Source: Lasiosphaeria ovina (taxonomy: Eukaryota; Ascomycota; Sordariomycetes; Sordariales; Lasiosphaeriaceae). Taken from it: a stretch of 64,000 nucleotides of DNA. The position numbers and the translations under genes are program-made. Positions 12,101 through 24,247 of this stretch are shown piece after piece; the stretch's first letter is position 1, and every line of letters starts with the position of its first letter. Where the stretch lies: NCBI GenBank assembly GCA_033439765.1, contig JAULSN010000002.1:5022001-5086000 (forward strand). The letters are read 5' to 3'. The notes under the pieces were generated by a model, which was given only the letters and a program-made list of their open reading frames with translations, was not told the DNA's origin and made no database searches.

Positions 12101-14185
12101 CTCCATTCCGCGCGCAACGGTAATCTACATGCTACAAAGAGAGATGGTGGTTGTTAGATTCAGTGGGATGATGCAACCCAACTTGCAGGAGGGTTATTCC
12201 AACGCTGCTTAAGTTGCGCTGTATGCGCCGGGCCACCTAAGATGGCGATAGATCTTCAAGTGCAAGCAACCCATCTTTCTCCGTAGTGTACTGTACCGTA
12301 CTTAGCAGGTAATGTACATGAATACATGCCGTAGCTGATCTAGTGTGCGTGTGCTGGCAGTTGATCCACAAACTCAAGACTCTCAAGACCGGCCTACAGC
12401 GCCCAGACTCCAGACTCAGAGGCGAGAAGAAGCAAATGAGGCAGGACGACCAGATTGAAGCAAGCTTCTTGTGAGGAAAGAGGGAAAAATACCAGGTACT
12501 TGACAGTTGACACCTGAGCGGTGACAGCAAAGACTGGTGACGTTGGTTTGACCAGGGGGTTTCCCGTCTTCCGCGAGAACAGGACCAGCCATCCATGAGC
12601 CAAAACGCTCTGGCGGGAAGGCACTAATCCTCTTTAGCCCCGGCCGCCCCCGCAGGTTGACCACCAGCCATTAGCCGATGCCCAGCCCAGCAAATGCCAG
12701 AATGGGACCTCGAAAAGGCGTCAAAGTCACAATCTAAGGTACGAGGTACTGTACTTCGTACACTTGCAAGGGAATGTGCTCTAGGCGATCGCGCCCCGGA
12801 TCGAGTGTGGGGCACGCGGAGTATGGAGAAATTGAGAGTCCAAAGCCTCAAACGGGCTACTATATGAAAGGAAAGTACGAATATGTCATTGATTGATCCT
12901 GTCGAGTTCAGTATTACATGTGTATGCTACAGCTGTCCTTTGCTAGTAATTCTGAAGTTGTAATTTATTTGTATGGGACGGCATGCGCGCGTATGTATGT
13001 GGGTGCCTCCAACAGCGTGGGTGTCAGTCGCGCTTGTCTGTCCACACGCTGGCTCTCAAATCTGACAGCAACGCAGCAGGCGGCTCCTTCCCCAAATCCT
13101 TCGTCGTTCCTTCTTTACTAACTCGAATACAGCCTGCTACTAGAGTCCCGGTCACCTACGGGCTTCGATCCTGGCTTCGATTTGGGCCCGCGGTGGCCGG
13201 GCTGAGATTGAACCATCCATGCAATTGCGCCTGTGAGCGCGTCCCGCATGCCCACCTCAGAAGTTCAGAGAACCAAGGAGCCTTCGTTCTATCTAACATC
13301 TCACGGCCTGTTTCGTCCCAATATTCCGCACCGCACCAAGCATCTGTCCAGTGTCCCAAGTCTACGGTTCTGAACAGCATGGACGGTATTCGTACCTACC
13401 TACGGAATTTCCGTACCTAGGCATCTAACGTCAACACTGCCGAGGTATGCAGATAGGTATGGATACACAGCACTGTGCAACTGACCAACGCCGATTAACT
13501 CCAAATGGACCTCGGGACTCCTGGGTCTTGAACAGCCCGTCAGTCCAGCCACGATCGGTCACCACGGGCATCGGCTGGTGGAGCCTTCACCGTTCGCACT
13601 TCACAGGCTCCCGACGGGCATGACCCTGTCATGGAAGCCTCTCTTGGGTCCCTGTCCGGGCTCCTTACCCTGCTCCTCCAGACTCGGCCAGCAGCAGCTT
13701 ATTGACCAGCTATATTTACCGACCAGGCAGCTGCATTTTCCCGCGTCGGGGTCCGTCGAGCTCTCCGCGCCCCTCCACCAGTTCGAGAGGCGTTAACCTC
13801 GAGACGCTGGCTGTTTGGGCAAACTGGACGCCTGGAGAAGCCTGGTAGGTATGCGTACACTAGCAGGTATTGTATGTATTGTATGCACATACATACAAAC
13901 AATCGTTGCTTACGGATTACGACACCATCCGGGAACTTGTTCCTTGATCCTAGGACGGGCCAGCTTAGATGCCTCCTACCTTGATCCAAAATTACAGTTC
14001 CATATCCACAGACGATGAAGTGTTTGACAGCAGGTGACAAATACTGCCAGAACGGTAACTACCTAGGGAAGCCGCTGTTTGAGTCAAGAGCCGGTTATCA
14101 AAACTCAAGAGAGCGAAAGTGCTTTCGAAATTAACCACTTTTGCAGGGAATGGCCCGCTAATGTTCGTGACGAACGTTCCAAGAG

Positions 14186-14223
14186 TGTGTACATACTCAG
14201 GATATGTGTACATACTCAGGATA
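14186..14223. repeat. Tandem duplication of a 19-bp unit
   Basis: The unit TGTGTACATACTCAGGATA occurs twice, head to tail, with no mismatch. Confidence 0.9.
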
Positions 14224-15593
14224 GTGACAGTACATACGAGTACTCAGTACCCTGAAGCACACCTTCCATCTTACCTGGACTAGCGGGCAGCGCCTCGGGT
14301 TTTATTTGGATCGGTGGCTTTGCGTCTATATTGGCTGTGATGGCATCAGCCGCTGCGCCTAGGATGACGAGCAGCAGCGCAGGCTCATAACGGATCCATA
14401 CACATCCGTCCAACACGCAATCGGGATTCGTCGACGTGCTCGGCATTTCTTCGCGATTCTGAGCACTCCGTAGTGTGCCCAATACACATGACAATATGGG
14501 TAGATGACGGCACTCAGCCCGGGACCGCTCAGTCTCTGGGAGCCAGGAGTCAACAAGACCACGAAGTACGAAGTACACAGTATCTGTACCTTGAGGTGGC
14601 AGTTAACAAATAACAGCCGACCTAGTAGCCGTCGCGCCTGGCGCGCCTGGACAGGCGCTCCCAAGCCGCCCTTACCTGCAGCTACCGAGCCAAGGTGGAC
14701 CTCAAAATTGTCATCATGGAACTTTTGCTTCCCAGCTTGGTAAATACTAATGGCTAGATCCTCGGGTGCGATCCACTGATGTCGGATTCCATATGCCAGA
14801 TGGCCTCCTCGTGGAGCAGGCCGTGTCTCCCGCATGCCACGGCATGATTTAAATCCTGCCTCTGGCTGGATCAACACGGTTCCGCAGATGATGGCGGCTG
14901 GCTGGCTGGCTGGCTTGACTGGACTCGAGCCCGTCAAGCGGGACGAGAAACGTGCGCATGCAAAGGTGGCTGGCTGTCTTTGCGAGCTAATTACTTCCCG
15001 GACAGCCAAGTCTTGCTTTTGCTGATCGGATCGGCCGCCAGGCGAAACACTCCAGCGTGTTTCTGGTAACCTATCTGGGCCTCTCAAGTCTACAGTAAAC
15101 AGAGACTCGTGGATTGGATGCGCTCGAGTCGACGTTTTGAAGAGTCACGCCACGCCTGCCTCAAGGCAGCTTGTTCTTCCCGTCTTCGGCAAGGGCTGCG
15201 ATCCCCGGCAGATGACCCCTCCGAAGAGTGGGTGTCTGGATTCTGGACTCTCAAGTGTCGTGGCGGCCTCGAAATCCGCCGTTGATCTCTTCTTATTACT
15301 GCGTAGCAGAGTGTTGGCTCATTTCAGCCTCGAGTCTTGTACAGACAGTGCAGTTCTGTGTGCGATGTACTGCATGTACTGGGCGCTGGTTTTTATTAAG
15401 GAGAGAGCCGCCTTTTCCGTCGTCGCCGTCGCCGTCGCCGTCATCGTCGCAATCGCGGCGGGCCCTAGCTGTAATTGCAGCTCACGACCCTATGATTTGA
15501 CTTGACGTCGTCGTGGGTGACTCGGGTCGACGCATGGCTGGTGTTGCTTGGTTTTATTACCGATCCTGCACATTGCACTACAACCCGGCGGCG

Positions 15594-15595
15594 TC

Positions 15596-15635
<40 letters not shown>

Positions 15636-15637
15636 TC
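15594..15637. repeat. (TTTC)n microsatellite
   Basis: About eleven tandem TTTC units lie in the gene-free region upstream of the bZIP gene. Confidence 0.95.
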
Positions 15638-16302
15638 GCCAGAGACCTGAGACCGGCCACTGTTACCCCAGATACCTGTGACCCCAGACGGGAAAATTGT
15701 CAAGAGAGGATGATGGGTGGATGGTGGCAACGTTCGCCAAGGCCGGTCATGTCTAATGCTTCCGTTTTGGCACTAGTCTAGAACTATTCCGTCCACGACA
15801 CCCATTTGCAGGGCTTGCAAGGTTACGCTGATGGCGAGCCACCCACCCACTCATTCGGAGACCGTTTCTTCGGGTCGCAAGGGGTGAGCTCTCAGACCTT
15901 GTCCAGGCTGGTTGTCTAGTGTCGGTCCAAGTGGAAGCACCCAAAGGTCTGCTGTAGCGACTCGCCTTGGTCCACGTCCAAGAATCCCGGCTGCCACTAC
16001 ATCATACCTCGACCTCTCCAACTTCAGCAAGGCCAGAGGCAAAAAAGAGGGTAGGGAGGGGAGTTGAGACTACCTCGAAGCTAGCTTCTGGGCCAACCAA
16101 TTTACCACAAGTCACCAGAAGGAAGGCATCACCTTAAGCCCTGTCAAGGGTCTCAGCACCACAACAACCAGCATGGCCCCCCCTGGCTCGTCCCCTGCAC
16201 CCCGGCTGACAGCCCATTCTAAGAAGTGGCCTGCGCCTGCAGTCTTGGTGCGTGCTGGTGCTTGACAGCCCTCGTCTGCGTCCCCAGGGGTGCTGGTCTT
16301 GC

Positions 16303-16327
16303 GTATGGAGTATTTCGTACTCCATAC
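16303..16327. repeat. Perfect hairpin, 10-bp arms with 5-nt loop
   Basis: Arms GTATGGAGTA (16303-16312) and TACTCCATAC (16318-16327) are exact inverse complements around the loop TTTCG. The arms resemble the TACGGAGTAC-type motifs scattered through the intergenic DNA of this window. Confidence 0.85.
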
Positions 16328-17648
16328 TGTACCTCTTGGTACTGAGGCGGTAGATAAGAAATGGGTCGACACTAGTGTAGGGTCACCCGTCGGCATGGAT
16401 TGAGAAAAAAAAAATCCCTGAGCTTAAAGCGTGCTGCTGTCATAGCTGGTTGGCGGCGGCTTTGCTGAGAGCTGACATCAAATCTCCAGAGCCATCTTGG
16501 ATACTTTCCCTACCTTAGGCAGTACGGAATACTTCGATTTCAAGGTAGCAGCGGAGAGCACCTGGAGGCTGGCCTGTCCAAAGACTAACAGCTGGCCGGG
16601 TTGCTGATATTGGGACGCCATCGCTGTTGTCCAGATCCTGGACCCTTGATAACTGGAGCCGACTGCGTCACTCGCTCTCGCCCTCTCTCACGCCGTCGAG
16701 CCCGCCCATTCGCAAAAGAAATAGACACGGAAAGCTCTCTTCGCCGCTAGAAATTACGAGGTCTGGGAGGCAAAACAGAGGCCTTGGCCGCGGTTTCTGC
16801 CCATTCACGCTGCGAGGCCACCTAGCGCACGCTGCTTCTCGGCTGGCCATTCATTGCCCAAGGCCCGTCTTGGGATCATGAGTGGTCCGCTCAGCCTGCA
16901 TCTCATCCCGCGGCCGTCACCACCAGTGCTCTTGCGTCGATTACCCGCTGCTCCTCTGCGCCCGTCATCCTGCCATGCTCAGCTAAGATCCCTCGGTTCA
17001 CTCGTCACGGCCACTCGCTTGTACAACTAAGGTAGCCGGTCTAGCTGCTGTTCCTCGCGTGGCTTCCCATCGAGCAGCCCCGTTGCACACCCGGCCTGAC
17101 GCATGCCGATACGTCGGTAAACTCTGGCCACCCTCGACCACACGTACTTATTGCAGCTCGCCCCTAGCGGTCCCCCTTGGCCCAGGCACCTCGGGGCGGC
17201 TCGCTCCCAACCGCGCTCGACCGCCCTCGGACGGCATCGGACGACCTTGAACGAACACGGCCTTGGCCCTGAGCTCTTCATCCCGGCGGACGTCGGTTCG
17301 GAGACACAAGCACGTCGCATACCTCTCGGCTCGCCACAGAGAGGCTCTATCCTCGACGGCAAAGGAACAAGTGGACAGCTGCTTCCGGGTAGCGTCTCGG
17401 TCAGCCTGGCGATCCAAATCGAACCTCCGTGGCCCAGAGACGCAGCGCGAAGCTGGTCTGGCGCAAATCCCTCGCAGCCGTCGACACCAACCGCCTACAG
17501 CCCTGAGATCCAAGGCAAGAGCCACAGCCGGTACGGGGCGCCGGTGGCTGGCTCCGATCAAGAACCCGCCTCACAGGTCTCTGACAGTCGCTGCGGTCGT
17601 CAATGTCCCGGCGCTCGAGACCACCAGTGCGACGGGGAAAAGGTCTCG

Positions 17649-19442
17649 ATGTCACAGAGAGGACCTGCGCCTCGCCCAGTCTCTCGTCACTCGTCGCAGT
17701 CATCGGCCGAAGAAGCTGCCTCGTCCTCCCCCTCCCAGCCAAGCCTTACTCGCCAAGATGACTCGAAAGCCTGGCCGCAGCACGACCTAGGCGGTGCTCT
17801 AGTAGCTGAAGGCGGGAGGAGAGCCCAACAGTTTGGGCCGAGAGCGCCCGGCGTTCACGACAGCCTGACTTCTCCCAGGTCTCGCGCAACCTTGGCCGAG
17901 GGAGCGAATCGCCAGCAAACGATGGGGGCGGGACGCTATGGATGGGATGGCTCGCCTCCCCATCACCAGGGGCTGCAGGCCCAGGTCCCTGCAGTAACAC
18001 AAACAGCTAGCCCGGCCGTCCCGTCCGCGGAACGTGGTTCACCGTCGGCGAGCCATCCTTATCCCCTTTCGGCGCCGAGGCGGATCCTAACGCCCAAGTC
18101 GCCCAGAGCCGCCAGCATGAGCCGGGCTGCGATGAGATCGGTCGAGGCGCAACAACATCTGGCAAGCCTGCCACCGCACGGGCAGAGAAGCGCTGCTCCG
18201 ACACACGAACGCTCCCCGCTCGGCGGGCCCCCAGGCATGCCAGGGCCGCCACAGTTTCATGGCCAGGCCCAGAGGCCGGTGACACCCGGGCCGCAGCCGA
18301 CCCGAGCAGCACCGGGGCCTACCCGATCCCTCTCGCATTCCTCCATGAGCCACGGGCTTCATCCAGCCTCTCCCCAGGAGCCGATGCCAGGCGGAAATCT
18401 CGGCCGCGACTTTGGCGGACGGACTGCTTACGCATCGAATCATCCGTACGCGCCTCAGCATCCGGCGGGCAGAGGCCCCCCGGGGTCCGGTCCTATGGGT
18501 GATGGGAGGTGGGGACCCGGAATCCTCGGCTCATTGCCGCCGGGAGTGGCTAGAACAAGGAATATTCAGCTTACCGAGGGCCACCAGCCTCTTCTCACCA
18601 TCACCCCAGCCCACGGTGAAGAAATTGTGGTTCCCGTGGACGTCCACCAAGCATCGAAACAGGCAGACGAGAAGAGGCAGCGAAACGCGGGGGCTTCGGC
18701 ACGATTTCGGCAGCGAAAGAAGGAGAAGGAGAAGGAGCAACAGCAGGGTTTACAGAAGCTGGAGTCGCAAAACCGTGACTTGGAGAGGAAGGTTGACGAG
18801 CTGGAAAGTCGGGTCGGGGAGCTAGAAGCAGCGCGCGATTTCTATCGGACCGATCGAAATCGCCTCCGAGATATCGTGGCTCGAACTCCTGCAATCAGCG
18901 AGTGGGCCGAGCGAGGGCCGCCGAGCCCGACCTTTTCAAGAAGAGCGGCCTCTTTCGCGATGGATGACAGCTCTCTTCCCGGGCCGTCCTCTCACTCGCA
19001 GCAGCAGCAGCATCCGAATCCATACGGCCATGCCCTTGACCACCCCCACCCGCCTCCAAGCTCCTACGGCGACCCATCCATGCTCGAGCGCCCGGCAAGG
19101 CGGAGAAGGACCGATCCCAACCCTCAGTTACCTTCTCCATCCTATAACCCGAACGCGCCAAGCCCTTTGCCCCCTCCGATGCCCGGGCATCCTCCCTCGT
19201 TTGGGGTTCCCGCATCCCCGATTACGTCGAGTGCGCCCGGTTCAGCCCGACTGCCCCCTCTTCGGTTCGACCAGCCGTCGCCTTCCTCGGAAACCCCACC
19301 GCCCGTCCCCAGCGGAGCGCCTCCGCCTCCGCCATCGCTACCTCCGCAGACCAGCAGCCCGTACCAGTCCTACAGCAAAGCCGCCTATGAAACTGGGTGG
19401 GCAACTGGACCAAGAGGACCGGCCGAAGGGGGTCCCAGGTGA
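17649..19442 (+). CDS. bZIP transcription factor
   Basis: A single exon of 597 codons from the first in-frame ATG, at 17649. The N-terminal 300 residues are Pro/Ser/Gly-rich and look disordered, as expected of a transactivation region. The basic region lies at about residues 337-360 and contains the signature KRQRNAGASARFRQRKKEKE, where RNAGASARFRQR fits the N-x-x-[AS]-[AS]-x-[KR]-[FY]-R consensus of fungal Cys-3/Met4-like and related bZIPs. A heptad-type leucine-rich coiled coil follows (LQKLESQNRDLERKVDELE). The block FYRTDRNRLRDIVARTP after the zipper and the downstream SEWAERGPPSP are fungal-specific conserved-looking sequence. The C-terminus is again Pro-rich. It is expected to be a nuclear DNA-binding dimer; its targets are unknown. 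The frame stays open for about 500 nt upstream without ATG, so a missed 5' exon or a non-AUG start is possible. Confidence 0.87.
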   Translation: MSQRGPAPRPVSRHSSQSSAEEAASSSPSQPSLTRQDDSKAWPQHDLGGALVAEGGRRAQQFGPRAPGVHDSLTSPRSRATLAEGANRQQTMGAGRYGWDGSPPHHQGLQAQVPAVTQTASPAVPSAERGSPSASHPYPLSAPRRILTPKSPRAASMSRAAMRSVEAQQHLASLPPHGQRSAAPTHERSPLGGPPGMPGPPQFHGQAQRPVTPGPQPTRAAPGPTRSLSHSSMSHGLHPASPQEPMPGGNLGRDFGGRTAYASNHPYAPQHPAGRGPPGSGPMGDGRWGPGILGSLPPGVARTRNIQLTEGHQPLLTITPAHGEEIVVPVDVHQASKQADEKRQRNAGASARFRQRKKEKEKEQQQGLQKLESQNRDLERKVDELESRVGELEAARDFYRTDRNRLRDIVARTPAISEWAERGPPSPTFSRRAASFAMDDSSLPGPSSHSQQQQHPNPYGHALDHPHPPPSSYGDPSMLERPARRRRTDPNPQLPSPSYNPNAPSPLPPPMPGHPPSFGVPASPITSSAPGSARLPPLRFDQPSPSSETPPPVPSGAPPPPPSLPPQTSSPYQSYSKAAYETGWATGPRGPAEGGPR

Positions 19443-19917
19443 ACAAAGCATGGAAACATGCTGCCTGCTAGCGTCCATTATGCGGCGTTATGCGCTGCTC
19501 GGCTTCAGACATGGTCGACTCGGACCTGTTGCCGTTTCCTTTACGCTTAAATCACTGAACATAACCCCCGTCCCCAAAACATGGCCCCTAAACGAGGGGC
19601 GCAAGAAAAGGAGACATACCGGACTTGGCATTACTCGGGAACCGCGGATCTGGTTCTGGGACTGAAATCAAAACAGGAATTAATATATCCTTTCTTTTTC
19701 TTTGTTTTCTTTTTTTGTCGGGTTCATCTAGAGGATAGCTTGGAAACCGGCTCGGGCGACCGATCACTGGAGAGGCCTCGGGGGGTATAAGATTTTCAGA
19801 CCATGAGAGTTTTTCACTTGACGAGCTACTTACACTATCTTGGTATTTGAATCCGGGGCAACCTAAGGGTTTATTTTGGAGTCAAAGTCGGGAATTGGGG
19901 CCAGGTTTTCCTCGAGT

Positions 19918-19920
<3 letters not shown>

Positions 19921-19988
<68 letters not shown>
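19921..19988. repeat. (CT)n microsatellite
   Basis: A nearly pure CT dinucleotide run of about 68 nt, breaking down to CTAT at its right end, lies about 480 bp after the bZIP stop codon. Confidence 0.97.
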
Positions 19989-19994
<6 letters not shown>

Positions 19995-22733
19995 ATCTCT
20001 TATGAGGTCTTCCTTCGCCTCCCCCTTTTTCCCCTCACAAAAGCGGCACAGGATATGTTTCCTTTCTCTCTCGCTGGCAACCCGCCCGCCGACGTACTCG
20101 CTACTTACCTAACTACTAATCACTCACGTGCACACGCGCACGCATGCACATACACACATACATTATATATACAACAACGCTTCGCACAAAATTTGCCCGC
20201 GTTTTCTGTTTATATATACACCACCGAGGGTGGAGAACAAATTGGTTCAATGGCCACCTGCGTGGGGGACCGAGCCTCGATTTTGCTTGGGCGATGGTGT
20301 TTTGGAGTTTGTTATCAAATCGCGAGGGCGAAGATGCTCCGTGTTTGGGTTGTTTTGTTTTGTTTTTCCTTGTGTACGGGGCTTGAGATACCCACCTATC
20401 ATCAGATTGGATTTTTGGTTTCTTGGTCATTTTCTATATATATATATATTTATATTTCTTCCGCATTTGTGCTCTCTGACTTCTTGATTGGACTCTGTCG
20501 GGGATTCATGTATCTATCTATCTACTTGGTCTGCAAAGGGCGTGTGGCAGGGGGGGCGGGGACGCGCGCATCCTGCAAGTTTTCTGTTTATAGCTCATCG
20601 CGGGAGCCAGGCAGGCAGACAGGCATAAAAAAAAGGTCACATTTTGGGGGTGCGGGGGGGAAGGGAAAAAAAACAGACAGAAGAAAGAATGGAAATTTTG
20701 CCCAACTTGGGGCCAACCCCCTTCCCTCTGGGGATTTCTCGGTACACGTAAATGGAGAAGCGTATGTACAGCTTTGTTGGCTGCCTTGCCTCGGGGATTT
20801 TATTTTTGTCCATTTGCCGCGCCTTGCCAACCGTCAAGAGACGAGAGTGTTGTGAATGCTTGCTTGCTTGCTTCGCCGCAGCCTCCCCCGGACTTGTGCC
20901 CAAACAAAACCCCCGTCACATTTCTTTTTTCAGCCCCCCTTTTTCTTGTTGGAGGACGAAGGGGACGAAGGCGAGGCGAGGCGAGCGCCCTGCCCTGCCC
21001 TGCCCTGCCCAGCCGAAGATGCCGCCGGCTTTTCTTTTTTTGTCTCGTCTCGTCTTTTCTTTGCTTTGCTTTTCTCCCCCGGCAAACTCGGCCGCTGGCT
21101 GGGTCGATAACGTACGTACGTACTACGTACATACATTCCTCATACGTATCTGGATAGACTCGTAGACACGCAGTACGTAGACACACGTGCGGATTCGTTT
21201 CGGAGAAAAAAAAATTTAAAAGACCATCCCACGCCGGTAATCGTTTGGTGATTGGATTGGATTGTAGGTACCTAGGCACGTAAGTAGGCATGAAAGTAAG
21301 TAATTGGTGCTGGGCGTATATATGCGGCATGGCCATGGCTGGCGCAACGGTTTCTACGGAGAATTATTTTCATCGTTTTTGATCTTGTTCCAGAACCGAG
21401 ACGATCCCTCCCTCCCATCCCCATATCTGTCTGATCGGTTTGGGGCCAAAAACGCCACAGTGTTCCATTGGTATTCTGGGTCTTTCTTGTTGTTTCAATG
21501 CTTTCCCTTTCTCTTTGCTGCCTGCCCTGCCTTATGTTGCAGTTGCAGATCATTGCAAATCACGCAGAAGCGAATAGTGAACAGTGTTCCCTTTTGGTGC
21601 GGATGTGTGGACATAGCTTGACGGAGCTGGTCAGTTACGATTACAACTGTACTTTCACTCACCGGGGCCTAGATGGACTGGACTGGACGGGACCTGGTCA
21701 GGGGAGGTGGTATTGCTTCATCTGGTTCTTAGCTTTTCCCCCCAGTCTTTCTGGGGCTCCTTCTCTCTTTCGTGGACTCGATGCAGCGTAGGATAAAGGT
21801 TGGCAATTAGAGGGCGAACGTGATTGAATCATATCAATGCAACGTGCCCCGGCCTAGACCTTTGTCTTTTTCATTGTCTCTTTTCCAATCGCAGGGAATA
21901 GCAATGATGAGCGGGGACGACAAGGAAACCGGTCTGCCCTTTCCTCCTGTCCCCTCTCTCCGGGCAGCAAACGACGTATGCGTATACGTACCCGGGACTG
22001 AGCAGTGACACGGGAGTGACTTTGGTGTTTGTTCTGCCGTCCCTTTGCTCTGGAACCTATCACCAACCGATAGACCAAAGCGTGTCATGGTCTCATCATA
22101 CCTGCCACATGCCATGTACACTAGAGAGATGCTGTTGTCATGTACTACAGCCTAATCTCCATCTCACCACATACATCCCCGTCGTGTGTCTGCGCATGGA
22201 GAGGGCACGCGCGAAATCAATGTAGCGAGCGATGGGGAACGAGGAGACGTACGGGAGAGTCAGCCAGTCAGTCAGTGACCAGGGCAGGAATCCTTCGTCG
22301 TTGGTCAATGTTCCAAGATCCCGCCTGCCGTCCATTCGCCAGGCGGCAGGCAGCGGAATCGTCCGAGCGAAAAAGAAAGAAGACCCCTAATCAGAACACC
22401 ACCACTACTGGCAGGATTGGATAGTGCTGTGTGCTCGTGCTTGTCTGTCCAACCAACCGTCCGTGGCCGCCGCCGCCGCCGCCGCCGTTGCCCAATCAGC
22501 CAGCCATCCAGACCAACCCTCTCCGTGGAGGTGAGCCTATGAGAGACACCGACGGCGATAGGGAACTTGGCGAGAGCCCCAATCGGAGGAGACGAATGCG
22601 GAGCGAGTAAGCAGCCATGGCGGAATGTCAGCCGGGCGTCCATGTGGGTGTGTCTGTGTGTCATGGCAGTGGCCACAGAACGATAGAGCTCCTTGATGGG
22701 ATATCGCTGACGCCCGGACTTGGGAATGCATGT

Positions 22734-22770
22734 GATGCGATGCGATGCGGTGCGATGCGATGCAATGCAC
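22734..22770. repeat. (GATGC)n minisatellite
   Basis: About seven slightly diverged GATGC/GGTGC/AATGC pentamers in tandem. Confidence 0.85.
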
Positions 22771-24247
22771 GACGATTCTCTGATCAGAAAATCGCGTGAC
22801 TGGCAGGAGAGCAGGGTAGGTAGGTTCTCCTGCCTCTGGGGTTCGGTGAGATGTATGTGCCATCTTATGTTAGACAATGCTCTCTGTAGAGACTCGCCGT
22901 GTTAGCAACATACGTACCTCCAGATAACAGACGACTAGAGAACCACCGTGCGTGCCCCAAAGTTTTCCTCGTGGCTTGTGCATGTGTTGTTTTGTTTCCA
23001 CGACCAGCCATGGTCCCCCAGAGCTTCTGCCGAGAGATTCGCCGTCGCCACACACACACGCGTACACGGCATGTCGTTGCCACAGTCATCAACCGCGTCG
23101 CCGCCGGCGTCTGTGTATTGTATTGGCCAGGCGGAACACGAGAAATGGTCTGAGTGGACGACACAGCTCCACCGCCGGGCCTCCGCGACTGGACGCAGCA
23201 AGGCCAAGATCCAGGGGGCTAATGAGAGAGAGAGGAGGAAGGAAGCGAATCAAAACAAAAGGGGTCGAAATAAGAAAACAAGAAATAAAAAATAAAAATA
23301 AAAGAAAAGAAACCACCCCCTGCATGCGGCCCGCCATTCAGGCAGCGGCAGTTGGACTCCACATCCAGCGATACCCAAGGGCCTTTTTGGGTGCGTAGTC
23401 ATACCTAGGTATGTCATTGTTGCCGTCTCCGGAGAGAGGCTGCTCTCAGCTTGGGGACGATGCAGAAACTCATTCGGGAGGTAGCTAGGTGGGTAATTGC
23501 TGCTTTGGTCTCCCTTTGCCCCAAGCGATGTGCGTTGGAGATGTAGTTGGTCTTTGAGTAAACAAAACATGGCGAAAGGGGGAGGGAAAGGGGCCGATTG
23601 TCTGTGCAACACAAGGACTACTTTGAAAGCAAAAAGGGTATTGTCTGCAGAGTACTCCGTAGTATCTGCACAATGGCATCGACTTTCTGTATAGATTACC
23701 ATACAGTATCTGGACTTTTGTAATTAGATCTTGGCATTGTGTCCAGAAGGCGATTTAATCCGATGGCGACACTCGTTTTGGGGTGCATAGAGAGCACCTG
23801 CAACTGTACAGACACTGCAATACGAGCAAGTTCTCGCGTAGACAACCCGCAAGAAAGCTGGGCAGCATAGTGGAGAACAGTGGAGGCTGTCGGTCCGATC
23901 GGAAGGAACCGAGGATGGTGTCGGGTGTCCTCGTTGCCTGCCATCCGCTTGCCGGCCGACAAAGTGGGGCCGCCACTTCAACACGTGAAGAATGACGAAA
24001 CGGCCGAGCCCCAAGCTCCCAAAGGCAACCTCGCCAACAGTGCATTTCACAGGTGGCTTCCAAAGTTACACTGTGCCGTCACAGCGCCTGCGCCTTCAAC
24101 CTGGAAGCCATTGACCTCCACAGTTGAAGCGACCTAGAAACAACTGACGACGACGACAGCCTTCAACCACCAACATCGCCTAACAAAGCCAGCAAAGCTT
24201 TCTCTGGCAATCCGACATACTGCTAGCCCATAGAAGGGCGGGGCAGC

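Larger units (their letters stand above)
6140..17648. other. Gene-free stretch of about 11.5 kb upstream of the bZIP gene
   Basis: No frame here shows domain character or a convincing chain of splice sites; the longer open frames are low-complexity or antisense by-products of GC-rich DNA. Visible contents are a CAGC-rich run at 9066-9094, a TTTC microsatellite at 15594-15637, a 19-bp unit repeated twice in tandem at 14186-14223, hairpins at 13401-13415 and 16303-16327, and many short motifs of the TACCTAGGTA and TACGGAAT type. The right end probably holds the promoter and leader of the bZIP gene. Untranslated exons or non-coding RNAs cannot be excluded. Confidence 0.6.
19443..24247. other. 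Gene-free stretch with many microsatellites
   Basis: I see no supported gene. The left part probably holds the 3' untranslated region of the bZIP gene and the right end the promoter of the gene at 24248. Low-complexity blocks include the CT run at 19921-19988, ACGTAC-rich DNA near 21110-21190, a GCC run at 22465-22488 and a GATGC run at 22734-22770. Confidence 0.6.

Noticed and set aside
14359..15087. A 242-codon open frame on the minus strand in the gene-free region
   Set aside because: It begins without a supported ATG, mixes unrelated compositions, has no domain-like block and crosses a GGCT-rich repeat; long frames arise by chance in GC-rich DNA.
20055..20855. A 266-codon plus-strand frame downstream of the CT repeat
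   Set aside because: Its translation is dominated by dinucleotide and microsatellite-derived residues with no conserved-looking segment.
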